From an uncultured Acetatifactor sp. (GTDB taxonomy: Bacteria; Bacillota; Clostridia; Lachnospirales; Lachnospiraceae), in contig CAJGCP010000015.1 in the NCBI GenBank assembly GCA_904501885.1, forward strand, positions 1 to 48,705: DNA of 48,705 bases, in the 5' to 3' direction. The number at the start of each line of letters is the position of its first letter. Position 1 is the stretch's first letter. The translations under genes were made by a program, and so were the position numbers. Below are positions 8,673 through 16,759 of this stretch, one piece after another. The notes under the pieces are model-generated. The model made no database searches. It was given only the letters and a program-made list of their open reading frames with translations, and was not told the origin of the DNA.

Positions 8673-9333
8673 AGAATACATAGGAAATGATGCAAACCAG
8701 GCAACCATCTTTCACTGTCACTGTGGCTTCCTGCCCTATAAATTCATTGCTGATCCCGATAGGAAAATCACTTCTTAGCACCGCGTCTTCCACAGTATAT
8801 TTCAATCCCTTTATGGTAACTCCTTGGGCATCTCCACCCAGCGTAAGCAAGGATATATATCCTTCCATTCCTGCACGGAATGTAATCTCCTCATTCTGAA
8901 TCAATAGGATCATACCATCCCCATCCACCAGATATCCCACAGCTCCCTGATGCTTCAAAAATAACAGGCACTGTATATTGGCATAGGAATGATCAAATCT
9001 ACCACCCATGCCCGCATAGATACGAAAATCACGGTATCCCTTTTCCAGCCCCAGTTTCAGTGCCGCCAGCATATCTGTATCATCCTTCTCTGCCGGCAAG
9101 CGAATGATTCTATCCGGAATGCTCTTTTCCAACTCCTGTACCGCCGCTGCTCCTGCATCTGATATGGAGTCAAAATCTCCAATGATCATATCCGGCTCTA
9201 TCTGTAATATATCGCAATAGGTCAATCCGCCGTCCACGGCAATTACCATGTCCTCTTCTCCCACCGCTATCTGTCCTACGGTAAGGTCACCGGCTCCTAT
9301 CACAATACATTTTCCTGATTTCTTTTCCATCAT
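8638..9333 (-). CDS. thiN: Thiamine pyrophosphokinase
   Basis: Transfers pyrophosphate from ATP to thiamine, giving thiamine pyrophosphate, in the cytoplasm. The 231-residue chain shows the TPK catalytic domain: AVDGGLTYCDILQIEPDMI and IGDFDSI (Asp ligands), then EKDDTDMLAALKLG and GGRFDHSYANI, and a C-terminal thiamine-binding beta domain with FPIGISNEF. Length is slightly above the usual 210-220. Two in-frame ATGs open the gene; AAGGTG lies upstream. In many Firmicutes thiN follows rsgA-rpe; here it stands alone between azlD and a glycosyltransferase gene, converging with azlD. No TPP riboswitch is visible upstream. Confidence 0.94.
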   Translation of the reverse strand: MMEKKSGKCIVIGAGDLTVGQIAVGEEDMVIAVDGGLTYCDILQIEPDMIIGDFDSISDAGAAAVQELEKSIPDRIIRLPAEKDDTDMLAALKLGLEKGYRDFRIYAGMGGRFDHSYANIQCLLFLKHQGAVGYLVDGDGMILLIQNEEITFRAGMEGYISLLTLGGDAQGVTIKGLKYTVEDAVLRSDFPIGISNEFIGQEATVTVKDGCLVCIISYVFSIQETIPGGIQ

Positions 9334-9402
9334 TTCGTCACCTTCTTTGATTGATGCTGCATCCTTTCACGCAATTGCTTCATCCGCTTTTATTTCTCTT
9401 GA

Positions 9403-9431
9403 TTGTATTATTATGCCATTTATGGTATTCT
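9403..9431 (+). promoter_or_regulatory. Possible promoter for the GT39-like gene
   Basis: TTGTAT (9403-9408), a 17-base spacer and TATTCT (9426-9431) form a moderate sigma-A promoter 56 bases before the ATG at 9487, in the gap divergent to thiN. Confidence 0.4.
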
Positions 9432-9486
9432 TTTTGCAAGAGTGATTTATCGAAGTAATTTCACCACTGACGAAAAAGGATATGCT

Positions 9487-11103
9487 ATGACAAAAAAAAC
9501 ATTCCGCAAAATCTCTTTTTTAAAATTGGATAAAAATGCCCTATATCTTATTTTCATTCTGTGTCTGGCAGCCGCCACTCGTCTGATAGGGTTAGGACTG
9601 CACCCACAGGGTGTTCTTCCTGACGAGGCATATGGCGCTTACAACGCCTTCGGAATTTTGACCGAAGGCATCGACAGTTGGGGGTATCCTTTCCCTGTCT
9701 ACTATGTAGCATGGGGAAGCGGGCAAAGCGTCCTCAATTCCTACCTGGCCATCCCCTTCTATTTGGTTTTTGGTGTGAACATTTTCGCCTTTCGCATGCC
9801 CCAAGCACTGATTGGTATCTGGGGCGTATATGCAGCCTATGTGATAGGCAGAGAAACCATCTCCAAGCGCTTTGGACTGTTGTTTGCTTTCGTGCTGGCC
9901 ATCAATCCTTGGCATATCATGAATACACGATATAATCTGGATGCAAATATGGCACCGGGGTTGTTTTTGATTGCTTTTAGCTTTCTTGTATTGATGTTGA
10001 AAAAAAATCCCGGTTACGCCATAGGGGCGGCGGTTTTCTTTGGTGCCACCCTGTATTGCTATGTACTCAGTTGGATTGTTGTCCCTCTGTTCTTGCTCTT
10101 CTTCGTATTACTCTATTGGAAGCAAATCCCCAAGGACAGATACCTATTGATTGCCACGGGCGTATTATTCGTTCTCGCCCTTCCTCTGCTTTTATTCGTA
10201 GGTGTCAATATATTGGGTATGCCGGAAATCATAACTCCTTATTTTTCCGTGCCCAAGCTTCACGGCATCCGTTCCGCTGAATTGAGTGCATCTCATATAG
10301 GCGAAAGCTTTGTTGCCTTGGTAGAAATGATATTCCGCCAAAAGGATTACGCCGGATATACTTCCAGCCACACCACCGGAGGATATTATTATTTCACTGC
10401 ACCATTGATGGTCATCGGACTGCTGGGACATCTATCTTTATGGGTTTGCTCCATCCTGGAAAAAAGAGCAGATTTTCATCTCCCGGCTTTCGTACAAAAC
10501 CTTCTGTCTGAAACCAAGGCAACCTTCCCCGTATTGCTTTGGACCATCAGCGCCGGCATTATGATTATCCTAAATCAGAACGTCACAATGATACATGCCA
10601 ACTTAATTCATTTCCCTATGATTTTTTATGGGGTCTATGGCGTTTACTTACTGGCCAAAGTGTTTCAGAAACGTGCCCTGATGCCTCTGGCTATCTGCTT
10701 TTGGTGTATCTCCTTTGGCTTCTTTAGCTATGCTTATGCGACAGAACCTTCCACTTATTTCTTTGGCACTGAAATCGAAGAAGCCCTGGAATGTGCCAAA
10801 GACATCGCCGGTCCCGAAGGCGACGTGACCATCCTTTTCTATACCACTTATAAATTCAGCAACCTAATGTGGTATGAAAAGTTTCCTGTTGGTAAATTCT
10901 CCACACAGGTGGTATATGATGACAATGCCCTCAGTGAATGGGCGGAGATGCGTTCTTTTGAACATTTTCACTATGTCAATTCCCCGGAGGAGGTAACACC
11001 TGACAGTGTCTATCTTCTTCCCTCCACATACAAAGAAGCCTTTGTAGACAAAGGCTTCACAGTAACAGATGTAAATGAAAGATATTGTGTGGCGGAACCA
11101 TAA
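9487..11103 (+). CDS. Multi-pass membrane glycosyltransferase, GT39/ArnT-like (GT-C fold)
   Basis: A 538-residue integral membrane protein that probably moves a sugar from a polyprenyl-phosphate donor to an extracytoplasmic acceptor, as in the GT39/ArnT family. After the first membrane helix comes the short acidic motif PDEAYGAYN, the catalytic position in GT-C enzymes, followed by the typical FRMPQALIGI segment and ten or more hydrophobic helices. The C-terminal 100 residues form a soluble domain. I chose the ATG at 9487, with AAAGGA 8 bases upstream; an in-frame TTG at 9403 has no ribosome binding site. The 3' end overlaps the convergent gene by 47 bases. Donor and acceptor cannot be deduced. 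Confidence 0.85.
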   Translation: MTKKTFRKISFLKLDKNALYLIFILCLAAATRLIGLGLHPQGVLPDEAYGAYNAFGILTEGIDSWGYPFPVYYVAWGSGQSVLNSYLAIPFYLVFGVNIFAFRMPQALIGIWGVYAAYVIGRETISKRFGLLFAFVLAINPWHIMNTRYNLDANMAPGLFLIAFSFLVLMLKKNPGYAIGAAVFFGATLYCYVLSWIVVPLFLLFFVLLYWKQIPKDRYLLIATGVLFVLALPLLLFVGVNILGMPEIITPYFSVPKLHGIRSAELSASHIGESFVALVEMIFRQKDYAGYTSSHTTGGYYYFTAPLMVIGLLGHLSLWVCSILEKRADFHLPAFVQNLLSETKATFPVLLWTISAGIMIILNQNVTMIHANLIHFPMIFYGVYGVYLLAKVFQKRALMPLAICFWCISFGFFSYAYATEPSTYFFGTEIEEALECAKDIAGPEGDVTILFYTTYKFSNLMWYEKFPVGKFSTQVVYDDNALSEWAEMRSFEHFHYVNSPEEVTPDSVYLLPSTYKEAFVDKGFTVTDVNERYCVAEP

Positions 11104-11752
11104 TCGCTGCACCGCCCAATAGCCAAAACACCCAGGTGAGTGCCGGATAGTAATCGAATCCAACTCTATAGGTTGCATTGGTAAACAATCGGCCGGCGCA
11201 CTCCACACCATTGAGGGTATAGTTCTGATAATTTTCTAGATACAGGTATTCCAAATCTGTGGTCATCATGGCAAATGCATAATTCACATCTGAACTATCG
11301 CCTTCTATTGTTCCTTCACTACTCGGACCATGGTCATTCACCGCAGCCGCGGTGGAATTAGTAACACGAATGGTGACAGTTTCGTCCATATCCACCGGCT
11401 GACCTACCGTAAATCTCAAAAAGGTCAGTTTGTCAAACACCCACAACGCAAGTTCCTGGGACTGCAAAATCTCCCCCTCCTGCAGCACTTCTACCAAAAC
11501 CTTGGTGTTCTCCTTGTCCACCTGCTCGCTGTAGTCTATTGCCACAGACACGCTTTCCAGCCAATCCTGTGAGGGTAGAAATTCCTGTTCCACCACATCT
11601 CCGGGTTGCAAATCCGCTGACAGCACATGTTTCCCCGCCGTCTGGCTTTCCTCTGTAAATTCAGGAACTCTTTCCCGAAAAACAATAAATACACTTAATA
11701 TAAAAATAAGAATCCAGAGAATAACTATAATTGTCCTTCTGCACCTATCCAT
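11057..11752 (-). CDS. Unknown membrane-anchored protein with large external domain
   Basis: A 231-residue protein not recognised. A basic start (MDRCRRT) is followed by a membrane helix at about residues 7-28, then an acidic, Thr/Ser-rich domain of about 170 residues expected outside the membrane, with a second hydrophobic segment near the C-terminus (ALTWVFWLLGGAAIM). AAGGAGA precedes the ATG at 11752. The open frame runs upstream through the tRNA-Thr gene, but that part reads as translated tRNA and is excluded. It converges on, and overlaps by 47 bases, the GT39-like gene. The two-helix topology resembles proteins linked to surface glycan assembly, but this is only inference. Confidence 0.7.
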   Translation of the reverse strand: MDRCRRTIIVILWILIFILSVFIVFRERVPEFTEESQTAGKHVLSADLQPGDVVEQEFLPSQDWLESVSVAIDYSEQVDKENTKVLVEVLQEGEILQSQELALWVFDKLTFLRFTVGQPVDMDETVTIRVTNSTAAAVNDHGPSSEGTIEGDSSDVNYAFAMMTTDLEYLYLENYQNYTLNGVECAGRLFTNATYRVGFDYYPALTWVFWLLGGAAIMVPPHNIFHLHLLL

Positions 11753-11811
11753 CCGGGTTTCTCCTTGTCTCTGTGCCTTATCGCGATTATATATGCAACG
11801 CAGAATAACAT

Positions 11812-11843
11812 AAAACAAAAAACCCCGGAAAAACCGGGGTTTT
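11812..11843 (-). terminator. Intrinsic terminator after tRNA-Thr
   Basis: A 10-bp stem AAAACCCCGG / CCGGGGTTTT with a 5-base loop, continued by further T residues on the minus strand, lies 4 bases after the tRNA 3' end and about 60 bases before the start of the membrane-protein gene at 11752. That gene therefore needs its own promoter or read-through. Confidence 0.85.
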
Positions 11844-11847
11844 AAGA

Positions 11848-11920
11848 AGCTGCTGACGGGAATCGGACCCGTGACCTCCGCACTACCAATGCGACGCTCT
11901 ACCGACTGAGCCACAGCAGC
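11848..11920 (-). tRNA. tRNA-Thr (anticodon GGT)
   Basis: A complete cloverleaf: 7-bp acceptor stem GCTGCTG/CAGCAGC, D arm GCTC...GAGC, anticodon loop TTGGTAG giving anticodon GGT, and T arm ACGGG/CCCGT with the GTCCGATTC loop. The discriminator is U and CCA is not encoded. A consensus promoter lies 29 bases upstream and a terminator directly downstream, so it forms its own transcription unit. Confidence 0.95.
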
Positions 11921-11948
11921 ATCATTTGTGTCGTAACCGACGAAAATT

Positions 11949-11977
11949 ATTGTATCAAATCCCCTATGGTTTGTCAA
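11949..11977 (-). promoter_or_regulatory. Consensus sigma-A promoter of tRNA-Thr
   Basis: TTGACA (11972-11977), 17 bases, TACAAT (11949-11954) on the minus strand, ending 29 bases before the tRNA 5' end. Confidence 0.85.
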
Positions 11978-12036
11978 CCAAATTTTAAGCATATTTTGCA
12001 GTAATTTTTAAAACTTATTTTTGGAAGATTCTCGTC

Positions 12037-12648
12037 TTATAAATGCTTCTTAATTTTTGCTTTTAATCTCTGCAACGCATTGTCTGTGGATTTTTCATCC
12101 TTCCCCAGCACCCTAGCAATCTGGCTATAACTCATGCCGGTGAGATACAAATCCAACACCTGCTTTTCAAAATCACTGAGTTCCTGCGCAATCAGTTGGT
12201 TAAGATATTCCACTCTCTCTTTATCCAAGACCACCTGCTCAGGGCTCATACCCATTTTATCTAAAAACTGGGTCTCCAACGCAGATTGTTCCTTCTCGTC
12301 ATCCTCTGAATGATCTAACGAAATGTAGGTATTCAAAGGCTGGTGCTTTTTTCTTTGGGAAGCCTGCACTGCCGTGTACATTTGACGATTGATGCACAAT
12401 TCTGCAAATGTATAAAAGCTGGCATCGCGCCCCATGTCATAATCACGAACTGCCTTAAACAGCCCCAACATCCCCTCTTGAATCAAATCGTCCCGGTCCG
12501 CCCCCAGGATAAACATGGACTTGGCTTTGCTTCGTACCATAACCTTGTATTTATCGCAAATCCTGTCCATGGCCATGCTCTCGCCATTTCGGATTCTGTC
12601 GATGAGTTCATCGTCTGTGCAGTTTTTCAAATCATCCATTTTTGTCAT
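12037..12648 (-). CDS. sigH: RNA polymerase sigma-H factor
   Basis: A 203-residue sigma-70 family factor that in Firmicutes directs early sporulation and stationary-phase genes. Region 2 includes DDLIQEGMLGLFKAVRDYD and the -10 recognition helix FYTFAELCINRQMYTA; region 4 ends with MSYSQIARVLGKDEKSTDNA, a helix-turn-helix. Region 3 is reduced, as in sigma-H. The position directly after rlmB, in a cysE-cysS-mrnC-rlmB-sigH order, is the classical sigH locus and supports the name over ECF or other sporulation sigmas. Start choice between ATG 12648 and ATG 12639 is unclear because the best ribosome binding site, AAAGGTG, is about 14 bases from the first. Confidence 0.9.
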   Translation of the reverse strand: MTKMDDLKNCTDDELIDRIRNGESMAMDRICDKYKVMVRSKAKSMFILGADRDDLIQEGMLGLFKAVRDYDMGRDASFYTFAELCINRQMYTAVQASQRKKHQPLNTYISLDHSEDDEKEQSALETQFLDKMGMSPEQVVLDKERVEYLNQLIAQELSDFEKQVLDLYLTGMSYSQIARVLGKDEKSTDNALQRLKAKIKKHL

Positions 12649-12705
12649 TCTCTGTTGTCCCGCACCTTTCAGACCCTAGATCAATTCGATTCCTCCGAGA
12701 ATCTT

Positions 12706-13446
12706 TTATGACAGCCTCTGTCTCACAATCTCATATGCCAATACACCTGCTGCCACAGATGCATTCAATGAATCAATGTCCCCCTTCATGGGAATGGATG
12801 CGACGAAATCACACTTCTCCCGTACCAGACGGCTGACACCATCCCCTTCATTGCCAACCACCAACCCGATGGGGCCTTTCAAATCCAGCTGATACATGCT
12901 TGTCCCGCCCATATCAGCACAGACAAACCACAAGCCTTCCTTCTTTAAATCTTCGATGGTATTTGCAATATTGGTCACTTTTGCAACCGGCGTATAATTC
13001 AATGCTCCGGCAGAGGTTCTTGCCACTGTAGCCGTCAATCCCACAGCTCTATTCTTCGGAATGATTACACCGTGACATCCGGCCAGATTTGCCGTTCTGA
13101 TAATGGCGCCCAGGTTATGAGGGTCTTCAATATTATCCAACAGCATGATGAAAGGAGCTTCCCCCTTGTCCTTTGCTGCCTGCAAGATATCTTCCACCTG
13201 CGCATATTCATAGGCTGCCGCAACAGCAATGACACCCTGATGCTTTCCGGTTTCAGACAATTGGTCCAAGCGTTCCTTGGTCACATATTTTACCAACGTG
13301 TCCTGCTTTCTGGCTTCTCTTTTGATGGTCATAATGGGGCCATCCTGGCAGCCATCCAACACATACAGTTTGTCAACGGTTTTGCCGGAGCGAAAAGCCT
13401 CTATAACAGCATTTCTGCCCTCTATGGTAAATTCTGAATATCCCAT
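12706..13446 (-). CDS. rlmB: 23S rRNA (guanosine-2'-O-)-methyltransferase RlmB (TrmH/SpoU family)
   Basis: A SAM-dependent SPOUT methyltransferase of 246 residues that methylates the 2'-O of a guanosine in 23S rRNA. The N-terminal RNA-binding domain opens with the family motif EFTIEGRNAVIEAF. The knotted catalytic domain shows all three SpoU motifs: LLDNIEDPHNLGAIIRTA, LVVGNEGDGVSRLV and IPMKGDIDSLNASVAAG. Length is normal. TGGAG precedes the ATG at 13446. The 95 bases between it and mrnC hold no gene; a short GCGC inverted repeat is the only structure seen there. Confidence 0.93.
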   Translation of the reverse strand: MGYSEFTIEGRNAVIEAFRSGKTVDKLYVLDGCQDGPIMTIKREARKQDTLVKYVTKERLDQLSETGKHQGVIAVAAAYEYAQVEDILQAAKDKGEAPFIMLLDNIEDPHNLGAIIRTANLAGCHGVIIPKNRAVGLTATVARTSAGALNYTPVAKVTNIANTIEDLKKEGLWFVCADMGGTSMYQLDLKGPIGLVVGNEGDGVSRLVREKCDFVASIPMKGDIDSLNASVAAGVLAYEIVRQRLS

Positions 13447-13541
13447 ATGTACTACTCCAAATGTTATTCCAATATTCTAATTACGATGCCTTCATTGAAT
13501 CATCTTTTCCGTACAGCGCGGTCATTGCGCCATAACACCTC

Positions 13542-13982
13542 TTACAGCTCAAATCCTGCTTTTTCCAAGCCCAATCGAACCAGGTTCAATGCTCTGTCCG
13601 TCTGCTCTGTGAGATACAGATAGCCAAACACGGCCTCTAATCCGGTGGCCTGCAAATACTCCTTAGCGGAAGCATTCTTAGCCATGGTGTGGGGCTTTGC
13701 GTTTTTGCCCCGCCGATAAACCGCCTGTTCCTCTTCCGTAAATTCTTCCAACAGAACCTGCGCTATCTTTGCCTGCGCTGTAGCGCTGACATATTTCACT
13801 GCAATGCGGTGCAAATCTCCCGAGGGGCGGTTGGCTCTGCCCACCACCACAGTACGGATAATCAAATCATAGACTGCATCTCCGATATAGGCCAATGCCA
13901 GGGGAGAATAGGTCCTCACATCCACACTTTTGCCGGGAAAGGTCTCCTGTATTTTCTTCAAAAAGCTTATGCTTTCTTCCAT
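13542..13982 (-). CDS. mrnC: Mini-ribonuclease III
   Basis: A 146-residue RNase III-like endonuclease lacking the double-stranded RNA-binding domain, which matures the 23S rRNA ends in Firmicutes. The catalytic signature LALAYIGDAVYDLIIR (about residues 27-42) contains the conserved acidic residue, and the second half has KNASAKEYLQATGLEAVFGYLYL with the catalytic Glu. Length matches MrnC (about 130-145). The start overlaps the end of cysS by 16 bases, so the two genes are coupled. The cysS-mrnC-rlmB order is conserved in Bacillus and clostridia. Confidence 0.93.
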   Translation of the reverse strand: MEESISFLKKIQETFPGKSVDVRTYSPLALAYIGDAVYDLIIRTVVVGRANRPSGDLHRIAVKYVSATAQAKIAQVLLEEFTEEEQAVYRRGKNAKPHTMAKNASAKEYLQATGLEAVFGYLYLTEQTDRALNLVRLGLEKAGFEL

Positions 13983-15388
13983 TTTACACCCTCGCGAGTA
14001 TCTTCAATGATGATGCCCTTTTCCAACAACTCGTTTCTGATTTCATCGGCTCTTGCAAAGTTCTTCTCTTTCTTTGCCGCTTTACGCTCTTCAATCTTTT
14101 CGAGAATATACGCTTCCATCTCAGCGTCCACGCCGGTATCTGTAGTTTCCGCCTGTACCGCAGTAGTCAGATTGATGGACAATACTTCATCGAAGCTTTC
14201 TGCCAATGCATATTTGGTGGCATCAGAGATATCTGCCTTCAACATATCGTAAAGGACGGTGATGGCCATAGAGGAGTTCAAATCATTGCTCAACGCTGCT
14301 TCGAACTGTTCTCTGTACTGTGCGAATTTCTCTTGGTCGATTTTCCCTTCTTTCTTCAGGGTACTGATTCTCTTCACCAACTTCTCATAGGTGGAAGTCA
14401 TATTGTCCAGCACTTCATAGGAGAATTCCAAGGGTTTACGATAGTGGGACTGCAAGCAAAAGAAACGATACACCAACGGATTGTAACCTTTGCTCTCCAA
14501 GAGGGATACGGTTAGGAAATCTCCTTTGGACTTACTCATCTTTCCTGCTTTGTCATTTAAATGATGTACATGGAACCAATAATTACACCATTTGTGCCCC
14601 AGCACTGCCTCGCTTTGTGCGATTTCATTGGTATGATGAGGGAAAATGTTATCAATACCACCGCAGTGAATATCCATATATTCTCCCAAATGCTTCATGC
14701 TGATACAGGAGCACTCTATGTGCCATCCGGGATATCCGATGCCCCAGGGGCTCTCCCACTTCAGTTCCTGATCATCAAATTTAGATTTGGTAAACCAAAG
14801 CACAAAGTCGCTCTTGTTTCTCTTGTTTTCGTCCTCTTCCACATCCTCGCGGACACCAACCAGCAATTCCTTCTCATTCTGGTTAGAGAATACATAATAC
14901 TCCTGCAATTTAGAGGTATCGAAATAAATATTTCCACCGGCTTCATACGCAAATCCGGTTTCGATCAGTTTCTCTATAGTTGCAATAAACTCTGTGATGC
15001 AGTTGGTAGCAGGTTCTACCACATCCGGTGTCTTGATGTTCAACTTTGCACAGTCAGCAAAGAAGGCATCGGTATAGAATTTGGCAATTTCCATCACAGA
15101 CTTTTTTTCGCGCTTGGCACCTTTGAGCATCTTGTCTTCACCGGTATCTGCGTCAGAGGACAAATGTCCCACATCGGTGATGTTCATAACGCGCTTTACG
15201 TCATATCCCACATAACGAAGGGTCTTTTCCAACAAGTCCTCCATGATATAACTTCTCAGGTTTCCGATATGTGCAAAGTGATACACGGTAGGTCCGCAAG
15301 TGTACATTGCCACCTTACCATCCTCATTGGGAATAAACTTTTCCACCTTCTTCGAAAGTGTATTATAAAACTGCATCTTGTTTTCCAT
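13967..15388 (-). CDS. cysS: Cysteinyl-tRNA synthetase
   Basis: Charges tRNA-Cys with cysteine; class I synthetase, 473 residues. Motifs: zinc ligand Cys31 in YTCGPTVYHFAHIGN, with the HIGH-type HIGN at 40-43; ECS at CSCISMKHLGEYMDIHCGG; KMSKS within GKMSKSKGDF. The ATG at 15388 with AGGAAGG upstream is preferred; an in-frame TTG at 15412 lacks a binding site. It follows cysE by 56 bases, an arrangement that pairs cysteine synthesis with cysteine charging. No T-box leader was found upstream of cysE or cysS, so this locus does not show tRNA-Cys-dependent antitermination. Confidence 0.97.
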   Translation of the reverse strand: MENKMQFYNTLSKKVEKFIPNEDGKVAMYTCGPTVYHFAHIGNLRSYIMEDLLEKTLRYVGYDVKRVMNITDVGHLSSDADTGEDKMLKGAKREKKSVMEIAKFYTDAFFADCAKLNIKTPDVVEPATNCITEFIATIEKLIETGFAYEAGGNIYFDTSKLQEYYVFSNQNEKELLVGVREDVEEDENKRNKSDFVLWFTKSKFDDQELKWESPWGIGYPGWHIECSCISMKHLGEYMDIHCGGIDNIFPHHTNEIAQSEAVLGHKWCNYWFHVHHLNDKAGKMSKSKGDFLTVSLLESKGYNPLVYRFFCLQSHYRKPLEFSYEVLDNMTSTYEKLVKRISTLKKEGKIDQEKFAQYREQFEAALSNDLNSSMAITVLYDMLKADISDATKYALAESFDEVLSINLTTAVQAETTDTGVDAEMEAYILEKIEERKAAKKEKNFARADEIRNELLEKGIIIEDTREGVKWKKA

Positions 15389-15444
15389 AAGTCGTCCCTT
15401 CCTGATTATCAATTCCGGCTTTCGATACCGGTCACAGTTATCTT

Positions 15445-16104
15445 TTATTTCGCATTCTCCATCTGCTTTTCCAGCAGTTCTATTCGTCTCAACAACTCGT
15501 CATTATTTTTCTGAAGTTTTGCAAGATCCTCTTTTACAGGGTCCGGCATATCCGTCTGGTTCAAGGTCTCCTGGGGTAGCGTCTGGTTATTTCGCTTTAC
15601 CACACGGCCGGGCACACCAACCACGGTGGATCCCGGAGGCACTTCACTGAGCACCACGCTACCGGCACCAATCTTGGAATTATCACCAATGGTGAAAGAA
15701 CCAAGCACCTTGGCACCCGCACTGATCATCACATTATTTCCAATGGTGGGATGTCTCTTCCCCTGTTCCTTACCTGTACCACCCAGGGTAACACCCTGAT
15801 ATAAGGTCACATTGTCACCAATGATGGTGGTCTCACCGATGATGACACCATGCCCATGGTCAATGAAAAATCCTTTCCCGATCTGTGCTCCGGGATGAAT
15901 TTCAATTCCCGTTTTACGCACAGCCTTCTGGGAGATCCATCTTGCCCAGAAGTAGAAACCTCTTTTATATAATTTATGCGCCACACGGTAAAACATCATG
16001 GCCTTAAAGCTGGGATATAAAAACACTTCCCATGCCGAATGAATCGCCGGGTCTCGTTCACGGATGACCTTAATTTCATCTCTGAAATCTCTGATGACTC
16101 CCAT
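15445..16104 (-). CDS. cysE: Serine O-acetyltransferase
   Basis: Makes O-acetylserine from serine and acetyl-CoA, the first step of cysteine synthesis. The 219-residue protein is the short (EpsC-type) form. The N-terminal helical region includes RDPAIHSAWEVFLYPSFKA; the left-handed beta-helix of hexapeptide repeats contains the catalytic DHGHGVIIGET and TLGGTGKEQGKRHP, followed by IGAGSVVL and PPGSTVVGVPGRVVK. The C-terminal tail after the hexapeptides is about 45 residues and looks like a coiled coil. GGAGGAAAGG lies upstream of the ATG. It is in line with cysS and downstream of ispF. Confidence 0.94.
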   Translation of the reverse strand: MGVIRDFRDEIKVIRERDPAIHSAWEVFLYPSFKAMMFYRVAHKLYKRGFYFWARWISQKAVRKTGIEIHPGAQIGKGFFIDHGHGVIIGETTIIGDNVTLYQGVTLGGTGKEQGKRHPTIGNNVMISAGAKVLGSFTIGDNSKIGAGSVVLSEVPPGSTVVGVPGRVVKRNNQTLPQETLNQTDMPDPVKEDLAKLQKNNDELLRRIELLEKQMENAK

Positions 16105-16144
16105 ACCTTTCCTCCGATATCAAACATATCCTAATACGCAAAAC

Positions 16145-16176
16145 GGATATATTCATCCCTACAGGCGAATATATCC
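16145..16176. terminator. 10-bp inverted repeat between ispF and cysE
   Basis: Arms GGATATATTC and GAATATATCC are perfectly complementary around a 12-base loop. It lies 8 bases downstream of the ispF stop and 40 bases before cysE. On the minus strand only GTTTTG follows, so termination would be inefficient and could set the ratio between ispF and cysE-cysS transcripts. Confidence 0.5.
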
Positions 16177-16183
16177 TTTTCGT

Positions 16184-16717
16184 TTATTTCTTACAACCGC
16201 TGCATCCGGCACAATTGGGTGTCACCGCATCGGCCGTCAAATCAAACGGACTAGTCAACAGGCAAATGGCCTGTGCAGAAATGCCTTCCTTGCTTCCCGT
16301 GAAACCCAATCCCTCTTCCGTGGTGGCTTTCACATTTACCAGGTCCAAATCCATCTCAAGTACTCTTGCAATGTTTTCCCTCATAGTATCAATATAGGGG
16401 CGCATTTTTGGTGCCTGCGCTATAATGGTGGCATCGATGTTCTCCACCAAAAACCCTTTGTCTGACAGGAGTTTATGCACTCTTTCCAGCAATACCATAG
16501 AGGAAATTCCTTTATTGTCCGGGTCTGTATCCGGAAAATGCTTTCCGATATCCCCCATAGCTGCCGCACCTAAAAGTGCGTCCATAATGGCGTGAAGCAA
16601 AACATCTGCATCGGAGTGTCCCAGAAGACCCTTTTCGTGAGGAATTTGGACCCCACCCAAAATCAGGTCCCTATCTTCCACCAATCTATGCACATCATAC
16701 CCCATGCCAACTCTCAT
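16184..16717 (-). CDS. ispF: 2-C-methyl-D-erythritol 2,4-cyclodiphosphate synthase
   Basis: A step of the MEP isoprenoid pathway: cyclises CDP-methylerythritol 2-phosphate and releases CMP. The 177-residue protein has the metal ligands Asp8 and His10 in MGYDVHRL, the third His in LLGHSDADVLLHAIMDALLGA, and the FPDTDP and TTEEGLGFTGSKEGI segments. Canonical IspF is about 157 residues; this one has about 20 extra C-terminal residues ending in CAGCSGCKK, a CxxCxxC cluster not part of the usual fold. TAGGAG precedes the ATG. It is in line with the ROK glucokinase (42 bases upstream) and with cysE downstream. No ispD lies next to it. Confidence 0.95.
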   Translation of the reverse strand: MRVGMGYDVHRLVEDRDLILGGVQIPHEKGLLGHSDADVLLHAIMDALLGAAAMGDIGKHFPDTDPDNKGISSMVLLERVHKLLSDKGFLVENIDATIIAQAPKMRPYIDTMRENIARVLEMDLDLVNVKATTEEGLGFTGSKEGISAQAICLLTSPFDLTADAVTPNCAGCSGCKK

Positions 16718-16759
16718 ATTTTTACTCCTATGATCCTTACCGCAAAAATCAATGCCATC

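Noticed and set aside
9403..9486. Longer GT39-like protein starting at TTG 9403
   Set aside because: No ribosome site; the TTG is inside the likely promoter, and ATG 9487 has AAAGGA.
11753..11992. Upstream extension of the membrane-protein frame to 11992
   Set aside because: This part is the tRNA-Thr gene and its terminator read as protein; the Arg/Ser-rich stretch is a typical translated tRNA, and a clear ribosome site precedes the ATG at 11752.
16105..16183. T-box leader before cysE-cysS (and before argS)
   Set aside because: No T-box core sequence or specifier stem in these short gaps; only a simple inverted repeat before cysE.
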